Origin: Roseithermus sacchariphilus
GTDB lineage: Bacteria > Bacteroidota > Rhodothermia > Rhodothermales > MEBIC09517
Assembly: GCA_003285105.1 (NCBI GenBank)
Contig: CP030158.1
Location: forward strand, 4,388,449 to 4,452,448
DNA length: 64,000 bases
Direction of reading: 5' to 3'
Within the stretch, counting starts at the first letter, position 1. The number at the start of each line of letters is the position of its first letter. The notes beneath the pieces were generated by a model, which searched no databases, had not been told where the DNA came from, and saw only the letters and a program-made list of their open reading frames with translations. Shown here piece by piece: positions 28,597 to 37,259 of this stretch. The translations under genes were made by a program, and so were the position numbers.

Positions 28597-29471
28597 GCGC
28601 TGACGGTGGCATAGCTGCCGAAGATGCCGGTGCCGTTCTCCACGTGATCCAGCACCGCCGGGATCTCCCCCGGCCCCAGCGTCGAGCCACCCTGCTGCAC
28701 GTCCAGCGAGCGGATGAAGTCGTACAGGTTGTCGTCGATGGCGTTGATGGCCGTCACCGTCAGCCCGTAGAAGCGCACGGCGATCCACGGGAGCCGGACG
28801 GTGATGGTGCCGTCCGGGTTGACGTCGTAGTTCGCTTCGTTGATGATGGGCGAGCGGGTGCGGCGGAACTCCTCGATGTCGTTCTCTTCCTCGTCGAAGA
28901 TCTCGCGCCAGAACGGCGTCAGTTGCTCGATGGCCGGGTCGCGGGCTTCGGTGACGAAGATGAAGACGTTCTGGCGGCCCGGATACTGGCTGCGGGTGAC
29001 CCGCGCCTCGAACGGCTCCGGCCCCTGGTAGGCGATACGGGTGCTGTTGACCCCGACGAGCCGAAACGTGTCGGGGACGACGGTCGTGGCCGTCACGGTG
29101 CCGAAGCCGGGCACCTCGGCCTCCAGCCGGTACCGCCGCAGCGGCTGCACGAACGCCGCCACCCCGATCGACGAGGTGCTGACCGGCACGTACTCGCCCC
29201 GATCCTGGTGCACGTACTCGTAGGACCGCTCGATGCCACCGTCCTCAGCCAGCAGATGCACCCACACGGTGGCATCCACGATGGCCTGTGCCTCGGCGTC
29301 ATACGGATCGTCGATGCCGGCCGTGCGGCTGAGCCGGACGGGCTGCAACGGCCGGGCCGCCACCTGGTAGGACTCGACCACGACCTCCTCCCGGAACGGC
29401 GTGTCCTCGACGAGGTCGCAGGCGGCCAGCAGCACGCTGCCGAGCAGCAGGATGAGGAGTGCGATGCGCAT
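28569..29471 (-). CDS. DUF4249 family lipoprotein
   Basis: A 300-residue lipoprotein. The signal peptide MRIALLILLLGSVLLAAC has lipobox LAAC. The DUF4249 pattern is visible: VVESYQVAARPLQPVRLSRTAGI, VDATVWVHLLAEDG, YRLEAEVPGFGTVTATTVVPD, VRFYGLTVTAINAIDDNLYDFIRS. Members of this family are usually encoded next to TonB-dependent receptors, as here (84 bases downstream of one), and probably form the surface or periplasmic partner of the receptor. The C-terminal 9 codons overlap the convergent YdbT-like gene. Confidence 0.87.
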   Translation of the reverse strand: MRIALLILLLGSVLLAACDLVEDTPFREEVVVESYQVAARPLQPVRLSRTAGIDDPYDAEAQAIVDATVWVHLLAEDGGIERSYEYVHQDRGEYVPVSTSSIGVAAFVQPLRRYRLEAEVPGFGTVTATTVVPDTFRLVGVNSTRIAYQGPEPFEARVTRSQYPGRQNVFIFVTEARDPAIEQLTPFWREIFDEEENDIEEFRRTRSPIINEANYDVNPDGTITVRLPWIAVRFYGLTVTAINAIDDNLYDFIRSLDVQQGGSTLGPGEIPAVLDHVENGTGIFGSYATVSAQIEIEPLF

Positions 29472-29555
29472 GGGGAATGTGTGAGGGTGTGTGCGCGTCC
29501 GAGTGTGCGGGTGCTGCAGGCTCATGGCCCACAGCCGACGGCTCATGACCAACGG

Positions 29556-31799
29556 CTAGAAGCGCAGCGTGAGCGACACGTTGGGCAATGGGAAGGGGAT
29601 CTGCGGCACCTCGTTCCGGCTGACCGTGCCGTCGTCGTTGAACTCGAAGAAGTAGAACCAGACGTTGCGGCGACCATAGACGTTGATGGCCTGGAGCTGC
29701 ACCTCGTACTCGCCCAGCTTGAAGAACGGCCCCGTCCGGCTGAAGCCGGCGTCGAGCCGGTGGTAGGCCGGCAGCCGGCGGTTGTTGAAGGTCGTCACCA
29801 GCACGTTCGTCGCCACCGACGTGAAGGGGTCGTTGACGAGCTTCCAGCGGCCCTGGGGCTCGGTGTAGGCCTGCCCGGTGCCGTACTGGAAGACCCCGCT
29901 GAAGCGCCATCCCCGCCCCAGGTCCACGTTCGCCACCGCGCTGAGGTCGTGCGTGCGGTCGTACTTGGGCGCGTAGTACTCGCCTTCGTTGAGGTTCGGG
30001 AAGCGGCGGGCCGTCACCCCGAAGGTGTAGCCCAGGAAGCCCGAGATCCGCCCGCGTGTGCGCTGTAGCAGCACCTCCGTCCCGAAGGCATAGCCATCGC
30101 CGTAGTGGAACAGGTCGCCATAATCCAGACCTGCGGCATCCGGCAGGAACGGGTCCAGTTCGAACAGGTCCCGCATGGTCCGGTAGTACCCTTCTACGTC
30201 CAGGTTCAGGCCCGGCGCCAGCGTGGTCTTGAGGCCGGCGACGTACTGATCGCCGTAGGCGGGCGGCACGTTCTCACCCGTCGTCAGCCAGATGTCGAAG
30301 GCCGAAAACAACTCGCTCGTGATGAGCGTGAGGAACTGGTAGTACCGCCCGTAGCCGAGTTGCAGACGCACGTCGGCCGTGGGCTGATACTCGACGGAGA
30401 GGCGGGGCTCCAGGCGGAGGTGGTTTCCTTCCTCGTAATAGCTCCCGCGCAGGCCGGCCCGGAGCATCCAGAGCGACGACGGGCGGTACGTCTCCTGCAG
30501 ATAGACCGCGGCATAGACCGTCTGGATCCGCTCCCGTAGTCCCTCCTGGTCGTCGAACGTATCCCGCAGGCGCATCGTGAAGTTGCCGGTCCAGAACCCG
30601 GCCGAGAGGCTGTGGCGCTCGTTCGGGATGAATTCGAAATCCCCTTTGGCCGAGACGTCGTAGACGTTGTTGCGTCGGGAGAACGACGTGCCGCCGAAGA
30701 GGAAGTCCGGGCGGCTGAAGTAGCGGGAGCCGGTGAAGGTGAAGTTGGAGAAGAGCCGCTGCGAGAACAGATGCGTCCAGTTGGCGCTGACGGTCTGGTT
30801 GCCGTAGCGCAGGTCGAACGAGGCCTCGTCGATGAACGGGAAGTCGAGGTCGTCCGTGCCGGCGTAGAAGGCGAGCGAGAGGCGGTCGTCGTCGGAGGCG
30901 TCGAAGTTGACCTTGCCGTTGACGTCGTAGAAGTAGAAGCCGTCGGGGATGCCGTCCTGGCCTTCCAGGGCGGCCAGCAGGGGTTCCAGCGTGGAGCGGC
31001 GCACGGCCAGCATCCAGGAGCCCTTCGCATAGGGCCCCTCGACGAGCGCGCGCGAGGCCAGCAGCCCGAGGCTGAGGCTGCCCTCGTAGGCCCGCCGGTT
31101 GCCATCCTTGTTGTAGATGTCCAGCACCGACCCGAGGCGGCCGCCGTACTCGGCCGGATAGCCGCCCTTGTAGAGGCGGACGTCCTTGATGGCGTCCGGG
31201 TTGAACGTCGAGAAGAAGCCGAAGAAGTGGCTGGGGTTGTAGACGGCGGTGCGGTCGAGCAGGATGAGCGTCTGATCCGGCCCGCCGCCGCGGATGTAGA
31301 GGCCGCTGGAGAAGTCCGAGGCGGCCTTCACCCCCGGCAGCAGCTGGAGCGAGCGAAAGACGTCCGGCTCCAGCACCGTGGGGAGGCGCTTGACCGTCTC
31401 GGTGGAGATCTGCGCCACCCCGATCGCCCGCGTCTCGGCCTCGTCCCGTTCGGCCTCGACGACGACCTCGTCGAGTGCCACGTCGTCCGGCACCAGGTCG
31501 ATGTCGAGGCGGAGGTGCTCGCCGGGGGCCAGCGAGATCGCCGCCCGGAAGTCCCGGTAGCCGATGTAGCGGGCCACGAGCGTGTAGGCGCCGGGCGGCA
31601 GGTTCGGCAGGGTGTAGTAGCCCGCGTTGTTCGTCGCCGTCCCCAGCGTCGTGCCCTCCAGCACCACGTTGGCCAGCAGCAGCGTCTCGCCGGAGGTCGC
31701 ATCGCGCACGAACCCGCTGACGGAGGCCCGCTCCTGTGCCCGGGCCGGCCCGCCCAGGGCCGCCAGTAGCAGCATCCATCCCAGCAGCCTGTACTTCAT
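29556..31799 (-). CDS. TonB-dependent receptor with carboxypeptidase-like N-terminal domain
   Basis: A 747-residue outer-membrane receptor. The signal peptide ends at ARAQ. Next comes a CarboxypepD_reg-like beta-sandwich (SGFVRDATSGETLLLANVVLEGTTLGT). The plug (about 115-235) has LYIRGGGPDQTLILLDRTAVYNPSH and LYKGGYPAEYGGRLGS, and a 22-strand barrel ends in LTLRF, a typical terminal Phe. The ligand is unknown. It precedes the DUF4249 lipoprotein gene in the same operon. ATG 31799 gives the signal peptide directly. Confidence 0.92.
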   Translation of the reverse strand: MKYRLLGWMLLLAALGGPARAQERASVSGFVRDATSGETLLLANVVLEGTTLGTATNNAGYYTLPNLPPGAYTLVARYIGYRDFRAAISLAPGEHLRLDIDLVPDDVALDEVVVEAERDEAETRAIGVAQISTETVKRLPTVLEPDVFRSLQLLPGVKAASDFSSGLYIRGGGPDQTLILLDRTAVYNPSHFFGFFSTFNPDAIKDVRLYKGGYPAEYGGRLGSVLDIYNKDGNRRAYEGSLSLGLLASRALVEGPYAKGSWMLAVRRSTLEPLLAALEGQDGIPDGFYFYDVNGKVNFDASDDDRLSLAFYAGTDDLDFPFIDEASFDLRYGNQTVSANWTHLFSQRLFSNFTFTGSRYFSRPDFLFGGTSFSRRNNVYDVSAKGDFEFIPNERHSLSAGFWTGNFTMRLRDTFDDQEGLRERIQTVYAAVYLQETYRPSSLWMLRAGLRGSYYEEGNHLRLEPRLSVEYQPTADVRLQLGYGRYYQFLTLITSELFSAFDIWLTTGENVPPAYGDQYVAGLKTTLAPGLNLDVEGYYRTMRDLFELDPFLPDAAGLDYGDLFHYGDGYAFGTEVLLQRTRGRISGFLGYTFGVTARRFPNLNEGEYYAPKYDRTHDLSAVANVDLGRGWRFSGVFQYGTGQAYTEPQGRWKLVNDPFTSVATNVLVTTFNNRRLPAYHRLDAGFSRTGPFFKLGEYEVQLQAINVYGRRNVWFYFFEFNDDGTVSRNEVPQIPFPLPNVSLTLRF

Positions 31800-32139
31800 G
31801 GCCTGTCGGCGTCTACTCCGTGCAATGATCTTCGGGAATGATCCGGGTCTGCCCGAGGGGCAACGCCCCCTCTCACGAAACGCAGCCGCCGGAGTTACGG
31901 CCCCGCCCATTACACGCTCGGGTTTCGCCAGATCCTCACGCCCCGGACAACGCGACGCAGACGGTCACTGTCCGCCACAATCGTGCAGGATCCATCGGGG
32001 CGGAGTGTGACAACGCCCGATGCGGCACCGTGATGCGCCTCCCCCGTGAAGATGTGGGAAGGAGCGAGAAGGCCGAAGGGGGAAGGACGAGGAGCGAACG
32101 GAAAAACGGATGGACACACCGACCTTCGCCCTTCCAGGC
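31800..32139. other. Intergenic region upstream of the TonB receptor
   Basis: 340 bases between two minus-strand genes. It should hold the receptor promoter. I looked for a riboswitch (cobalamin, TPP) and for a TAnnTTTG box on the minus strand and found neither. No convincing gene. Confidence 0.5.
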
Positions 32140-33057
32140 TCACTCCGCCAGCAGCTGCATGCCCACGTCCGGGTAGTCCGTGATGAGGCCGTCGACGCCC
32201 AGGGCCTTGAGGCGGCGCATCTCGTCCAGGTCGTTGACCGTCCACGGGATGAGTTGCATGCCGCGGGCGTGTACGGCCTCCACCAGCGCGGCATCGACGA
32301 GGCGGTAGTCAGGGCTGTAGAGGGCCGGCGTGAAGCCGAGCCGCTCCAGGTTGCCGTCCACCCCGGCGTCTGCCTCACGGCCGACGAGCAGCGCCAGGCG
32401 CAGCGCCGGATCCAGCCGCCGCGCCACCTGGAGCGTGCGCACGTCGAACGACTGGATGATCGACCGGTCTTTGATGCCCGTCTCGACCAGCACGTCGTAC
32501 AAAAGCCGCGTGAACCGCTCCGGCTCCGGGTGGTAGAGGCCGTCGCCCTCCGGCGTCGATTTCGTCTCGATGTTGTAGTGCACCGGCGGGCGGCCCGTCT
32601 CGGCCACGTAGGCCTCGGCCATGGCGATGACGTCCTTCAGCAGCGGCTTGACGGCCGGGACCGGCTGCTGGCGCGGAAAGCGCGGGTGGCGCCGGCTCCC
32701 GCAGTCGTACCGGGCGATCTCGGCGTAGGGGAGTGCATAGAGGTTGAACCGCCGCTCGTCTTCCACCGGCACCGGCGTGCCGTCGGGCTGCGTGCAGATG
32801 GTGCCGCTGAACCAGGGCTCGTGGGAGACGACCACCTGGCCGTCTTTCGAGATCACCACGTCCATCTCCAGCGTGGTGACGCCCAGTTCGAGGGCACGGC
32901 GGAAGGCGGGCATCGTGTTCTCGGGCAGGAGGCCGCGCGCACCGCGGTGGCCTTGCAGGTCGAAGGGCATGGCAGCATCGGGAGGGATCGTAGACGCCGT
33001 GCAGGCCGTCAGGAGGAGGACGACCAGCCCTGCGCGTCGGGCGGTGATGGAACGCAT
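32140..33057 (-). CDS. Glycerophosphodiester phosphodiesterase, lipoprotein
   Basis: A 305-residue enzyme hydrolysing glycerophosphodiesters to glycerol-3-phosphate and an alcohol. The signal peptide has lipobox LTAC near residue 19. The catalytic core shows GHRGARGLLPENTMPAF (His and Arg), LEMDVVISKDGQVVVSHEPW (Glu/Asp metal ligands and second His), YNIETKSTP and the C-terminal GVDGLITDYPDV. A TATATTG box lies 30 bases upstream (33087-33093, minus). It is divergent from gyrA. Confidence 0.92.
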   Translation of the reverse strand: MRSITARRAGLVVLLLTACTASTIPPDAAMPFDLQGHRGARGLLPENTMPAFRRALELGVTTLEMDVVISKDGQVVVSHEPWFSGTICTQPDGTPVPVEDERRFNLYALPYAEIARYDCGSRRHPRFPRQQPVPAVKPLLKDVIAMAEAYVAETGRPPVHYNIETKSTPEGDGLYHPEPERFTRLLYDVLVETGIKDRSIIQSFDVRTLQVARRLDPALRLALLVGREADAGVDGNLERLGFTPALYSPDYRLVDAALVEAVHARGMQLIPWTVNDLDEMRRLKALGVDGLITDYPDVGMQLLAE

Positions 33058-33086
33058 GGCGGCGGAGAAAGCGTGTGCGAAGGGGG

Positions 33087-33093
33087 CAATATA
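33087..33093 (-). promoter_or_regulatory. Candidate -7 box (TATATTG) of the glycerophosphodiesterase gene
   Basis: TATATTG on the minus strand, 30 bases before the start codon. It is similar to boxes seen before 2PGK, lat, gyrA and thrA, and to the Bacteroidota TAnnTTTG element. Confidence 0.4.
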
Positions 33094-33246
33094 CAACCCC
33101 CTTCCCGCCGGTGGGTTACGCCTCCGTGAACGCCGCCCGCGTGCGCCGCGCGGGCTGTCGTGCGAAGCTTCGTCGAATCCCTCGGCGGGCCGCCGCCGGG
33201 GCCGCGCAGCGCGGCCCCTCCGGTGGTGATTGGCCGCTGATTTCCC

Positions 33247-33253
33247 TATCTTG
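33247..33253 (+). promoter_or_regulatory. Candidate -7 box (TATCTTG) of gyrA
   Basis: TATCTTG, 94 bases before the gyrA start, in an otherwise very GC-rich region. No well-spaced TTG -33 element was recognised. Confidence 0.4.
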
Positions 33254-33346
33254 TAACGCTTGTCCGGTCCGGCGGGCCGCTGCGCCCGTAGCCCTTTTCG
33301 CCGCCGTACCGGGCGCTCTGCTCCCCTGCATTTTCGCGTCTTCTGC

Positions 33347-35971
33347 ATGGAACCCGACAACAAGCGGATCATCCCGATCAACATCGAGGAGGAGATGAAG
33401 TCCTCCTACATCGACTACTCGATGTCGGTGATCGTCAGCCGGGCGCTGCCGGACGTGCGCGACGGCCTCAAGCCGGTGCACCGGCGTGTCCTCTACGGCA
33501 TGAGCGAACTCGGCCTCTCGGCCGGAGCCGCCTACAAGAAGAGCGCCCGCATCGTCGGGGAGGTGCTCGGTAAGTACCATCCCCACGGCGACTCGGCCGT
33601 CTACGACACCATGGTGCGCATGGCGCAGGACTTCTCCATGCGCTACCCGCTCGTGGACGGCCAGGGCAACTTCGGCTCCGTCGACGGGGACTCGGCCGCC
33701 GCCATGCGCTACACCGAGGCCCGCATGACGCGCCTGGCCGAGGAGATGCTGCGCGACATCGGCAAGAACACGGTCGACTTCCAGGAGAACTTCGACGGCT
33801 CGCTGACCGAGCCGACCGTGCTGCCGGCCGCCCTGCCCAACCTGCTGCTCAACGGCTCCGACGGCATCGCCGTCGGCATGGCGACGAAGATCCCGCCGCA
33901 CAACCTGGGCGAAACCGTCGATGCCATCATCGCCACCATCGACGACCCGGACATCGACCTGGACGGGCTGCTCCGGCACCTGCCCGCGCCGGACTTCCCG
34001 ACGGGCGGCATCATCTACGGCTACGGCGGCGTCAAGCAGGCCTACCACACGGGCCGGGGCCGCGTCGTCATGCGGGCGCGCTTCCACGAGGAGGAGATCC
34101 GCAAGGACCGCCTCGCGCTCATCATCACCGAGATCCCGTACCAGGTCAACAAGAGCAGCCTGATCGAGAAGATCGCGCACCTCGTCCGCGAGAAGCGCAT
34201 CGACGGCATCAGCGACCTGCGCGACGAGAGCGACCGCGACGGCATGCGGATCGTGATCGAGCTGAAGCGGGACGCGCTGCCGCTGGTCGTCCAGAACCAG
34301 CTCTACAAGTACACGCCCTGCCAGCAGACCTTCGGCGTCAACATGGTGGCGCTCGTCGGCGGCCGCCCGCGGACGCTGACGCTGAAGGAGATGATCACCC
34401 ACTACATCGAGCACCGGCACGAGGTCGTCCTGCGCCGCACGCAGTACGACCTGGCCAAGGCCGAGGAGCGCGCCCACATCCTGGAGGGGCTCACGATCGC
34501 GCTCGACCACCTCGACGCGGTCATCGCCATCATCCGCCACAGCGAGGACACCGACGCGGCCCGGCGCAACCTGGTCGCCGGCGTCTTCCCCCGGCGGCTG
34601 ACGGCGGCCCAGCGCGAACGCCTCGGCCTGCCCGTGCACGACGAGAGCCTGTTCTCGCTCAGCGAGGCCCAGGCCGACGCCATCCTCGCCCTCCGCCTGA
34701 GCCGGCTCACCGGCCTGGAGCGGCAGAAGATCGAGCAGGAATACAAGGAGATCCTCATGGAGATCGAACGGCTCCGCGGCATCCTCGCCAGCCGCGAACG
34801 CCGTATGCAGATCATCAAGGAGGAGCTGCTCGAGCTCAAGGAGAAGTACAACGACGCCCGCCGCACCGAGATCGACTACTCCGGCGGCGACATCATCATC
34901 GAAGACCTGATCGAGGACGAACAGGTCGCCGTCACGATCACCCACCAGGGCCTGATCAAGCGCACGCCGATCACCGAATACCGCTCGCAGGGCCGCGGCG
35001 GCGTCGGGATGAAGGGCCTGGGCACGCGGGAGGACGACTACGTCGAGCACCTGTTCGTCTCGTCGAACCACGACTACCTGCTCTTCTTCACCGACCACGG
35101 CCGGTGCTACTGGCTGCGGGTCTTCGAAATCCCCGAGGGCAGCCGCACCGCGAAAGGGCGCTCGATCCGCAACCTCATCCAGATCGCCCCGGACGACCGC
35201 GTCCGCGCCGTGCTGGCCGTGCGCAAGCAGGACTTCGAGGACGAGGCATTCCTGAACAGCCACTACGTGGTCATGGCCACCCGCAAGGGCCAGATCAAGA
35301 AGACCGTCCTGGAGGCCTTCAGCCGCCCCCGCGTCGACGGCATCATCGCCATCGACGTCGTGGAAGGGGACGACCTCCTGGAAGCCCGCCTGACCGACGG
35401 CCACAAGCACATCATCATCGGCGCTTCGAGCGGACGCAGCGTCCGCTTTCACGAGCGCGACGTTCGCCCGATGGGCCGCAACACCCGCGGCGTCCGCGGC
35501 ATCGCGCTGGACGAGGGCGAGGAAGCCATCGGCATGGTCGTCGTCGACGAAGACGCCACCTCGTGCGTGCTGGCCGTGAGCGCCAACGGCTACGGCAAGC
35601 GCAGCGCCCTGGACGACTACCGCGTACAGGGCCGCGGCGGCAAGGGCATCCTCACGATGAAGACGACGGCCAAGACCGGCCCGCTCGTCTCCATCAAGAG
35701 CGTCGAACCCCGGGACGACCTGATGATCGTGACGGAGAACGGGCTGATGATCCGCATGAACGTGGACACCATCAGCGTGCAGGGCCGCAACACGCAGGGC
35801 GTCCGGCTGCTGCGCCTCAAGGACGACGACGCCATCGCCGACGTGACGCGCCTGGTCGTGGACGAGGACGACGAACCCGAGGGCGCACCCGACGGCGCAC
35901 CCGACGGCGCACCCGAGGGCGAAGCGACCTCGGCCGCCGCGGCCACCACCCCCGAAGCCGAGACGGCCTGA
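33347..35971 (+). CDS. gyrA: DNA gyrase subunit A
   Basis: An 874-residue type IIA topoisomerase subunit. Numbering coincides with E. coli over the breakage-reunion domain: catalytic Tyr122 (RYTEARM), and Ser83 and Asp87 in [10 protein letters not shown], the unmutated quinolone-sensitive form. The C-terminal six-bladed domain carries GyrA-box-like QGRGGVG at its start and QGRGGKG in a late blade. The protein ends in an acidic low-complexity tail with [16 protein letters not shown] 33347 matches the family start. The 3' end is the left boundary of the repeated Uma2 units: sequence from its stop codon onward recurs before Uma2 copy 2, and its last coding bases recur before copy 3. Confidence 0.97.
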   Translation: MEPDNKRIIPINIEEEMKSSYIDYSMSVIVSRALPDVRDGLKPVHRRVLYGMSELGLSAGAAYKKSARIVGEVLGKYHPHGDSAVYDTMVRMAQDFSMRYPLVDGQGNFGSVDGDSAAAMRYTEARMTRLAEEMLRDIGKNTVDFQENFDGSLTEPTVLPAALPNLLLNGSDGIAVGMATKIPPHNLGETVDAIIATIDDPDIDLDGLLRHLPAPDFPTGGIIYGYGGVKQAYHTGRGRVVMRARFHEEEIRKDRLALIITEIPYQVNKSSLIEKIAHLVREKRIDGISDLRDESDRDGMRIVIELKRDALPLVVQNQLYKYTPCQQTFGVNMVALVGGRPRTLTLKEMITHYIEHRHEVVLRRTQYDLAKAEERAHILEGLTIALDHLDAVIAIIRHSEDTDAARRNLVAGVFPRRLTAAQRERLGLPVHDESLFSLSEAQADAILALRLSRLTGLERQKIEQEYKEILMEIERLRGILASRERRMQIIKEELLELKEKYNDARRTEIDYSGGDIIIEDLIEDEQVAVTITHQGLIKRTPITEYRSQGRGGVGMKGLGTREDDYVEHLFVSSNHDYLLFFTDHGRCYWLRVFEIPEGSRTAKGRSIRNLIQIAPDDRVRAVLAVRKQDFEDEAFLNSHYVVMATRKGQIKKTVLEAFSRPRVDGIIAIDVVEGDDLLEARLTDGHKHIIIGASSGRSVRFHERDVRPMGRNTRGVRGIALDEGEEAIGMVVVDEDATSCVLAVSANGYGKRSALDDYRVQGRGGKGILTMKTTAKTGPLVSIKSVEPRDDLMIVTENGLMIRMNVDTISVQGRNTQGVRLLRLKDDDAIADVTRLVVDEDDEPEGAPDGAPDGAPEGEATSAAAATTPEAETA

Positions 35972-36146
35972 CGGCACCGTGCCCCCGGCCTGCGCGTATA
36001 CGATCGCGTCCATGAACCAGGCCCTCCACCGCCATGATCGGCACGCTGACGCAGTGGGAGGAGATCGTGCGCGACCCCGCGCTGCAGGATCTGCCCTACA
36101 AGATCGAAACCAACGCCCGGGGGCAACTCATCTTGAGCCCGCACAA
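35969..36146 (+). repeat. Repeat block L, copy A (gyrA stop to Uma2 N-terminal codons)
   Basis: 178 bases matching 40371-40548 with only a handful of substitutions and no indels. It runs from the gyrA stop codon to about codon 38 of Uma2 copy 1. The match ends abruptly inside the Uma2 gene. Confidence 0.9.
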
Positions 36147-36510
36147 GAAGACCCACAGCCACCAGCAGGCGCAGATCCTGCTGCTCCTACAGCATCTTCG
36201 AGGCGGCAAGCTGCTCGTGGAGTGCGCCGTCAGAACAAGCGATGGGGTGAAGGTGGCCGACGTGGCCTGGGCCTCGGATGAGCGCTACGAGGCTGCCGGC
36301 TCGTTGTTCGAGCAGGCTCCCGAACTCTGCATCGAGGTCAAAAGCGAAGCCAACACGTGGGAGGAGCTGGCCTACAAGCGCGGGCTCTACCTGGCGGCCG
36401 GCGCCCGGGAGGTGTGGATCTGCGACGAGGCGGGCACGCTGCGCTTCTTCGACGCCAACGGCGAGCGGACGACGAGCGCGCTCGTGCCGGAAGCCCCGGC
36501 CCGGCTCTGA
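36034..36510 (+). CDS. Uma2-family (DUF820) putative restriction-like nuclease, copy 1
   Basis: A 158-residue protein of the Uma2 family with a PD-(D/E)XK-like core. The acidic residue is in VADVAWAS near residue 75, and ELCIEVKSEAN near 97-107 gives the ExK; YLAAGAREVWICDE is the following family strand. Uma2 proteins are expanded in cyanobacteria and other genomes and are thought to be mobile-element-linked nucleases; their target is unknown. Codons 1-38 and the last 64 codons are almost identical to the two other copies, but the centre (residues about 39-94) is diverged. It begins 62 bases after gyrA and faces the minus-strand subtilase-like gene. Confidence 0.88.
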   Translation: MIGTLTQWEEIVRDPALQDLPYKIETNARGQLILSPHKKTHSHQQAQILLLLQHLRGGKLLVECAVRTSDGVKVADVAWASDERYEAAGSLFEQAPELCIEVKSEANTWEELAYKRGLYLAAGAREVWICDEAGTLRFFDANGERTTSALVPEAPARL

Positions 36511-37259
36511 AGCAAGGTCGTCCATGACCGGGCCGCCGCGGTCGGTTCAGCACATGAGACGGCCCCGCTGCCCGTGTGGACGGCGGGGCCGTTCCGTTAA
36601 CCCATCGCGCTCGCGAGTTGCGGCGTCATTTCATCAGCACCATGCGGCGTGTCTGGACGAAGGCCCCGGCCTCCAGGCGATAAAGGTACACCCCGCTGGG
36701 CAGGTCTGCTGCGTCGAAGGTGACCGTGTGCGTGGCCGCCTGCATCGGCCCATCGAGGAGGCGCTCCACCTCGCGCCCGAGCGCGTCGTAAACGGTCAGG
36801 CGCACCTGCGTGGCTTCCGGCAGATCGAAGCGAATCTCGGTGGTCGGGTTGAACGGGTTCGGGTAGGCCGCGTGCAGAGCGAACGCCTCGGGGACTACCT
36901 GTTGCAGCTCGACCGGCGTGTTCGCCCCGGGGCCACGGCGCTCCACGCCCCGCCACCCTTCGACTGAGGCCGTGTTCGAGCGGGGTGAGGTACCGGCGCT
37001 ATTCGTGGCACTGACCTGGTAGTAGAACCAACCGTCGTTAATGCCTCCGGGGCCAGGCGTCATCACCTCCATGTCCGTGTAGGACGTAGATGAGGTGGTG
37101 CCGATGAGGGTATAGCTGTTGGGGCACCAGGAGGCCGTAGCGCAGCGGCGGTAGACTTTGTACGATGTCGCGCGCGGGGCAGCATCCCAGGCGAGGTTGA
37201 TAAAGGCACCGGGTTGAGTAGGATTGGTCACATGCAGATTCGTTGGGGCAGGAGGTGGT
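36316..37259. repeat. Repeat block R, copy A (Uma2 3' end plus FnIII/sorting-domain tail)
   Basis: 944 bases matching 40721-41664 with about four substitutions and no indels. It contains the 3' part of Uma2, the terminator and the convergent tail of the secreted protein (FnIII and C-terminal sorting domain). The match ends exactly where the passenger domains become unrelated. Confidence 0.93.
36559..36592. terminator. Hairpin between convergent Uma2 copy 1 and the subtilase-like gene
   Basis: 10-bp perfect stem ACGGCCCCGC (36559-36568) / GCGGGGCCGT (36583-36592) between convergent genes. There is no long T tract on either side, so efficiency is uncertain. Confidence 0.6.

Noticed and set aside
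31800-32139. Cobalamin or thiamine riboswitch before the TonB receptor
   Set aside because: None of the conserved core sequences of those riboswitches was recognised on the minus strand.
33116-36013. A 965-codon open frame antisense to gyrA
   Set aside because: GC-rich shadow of a strongly conserved gene, with repetitive Val/Asp/Arg composition and no family motifs.
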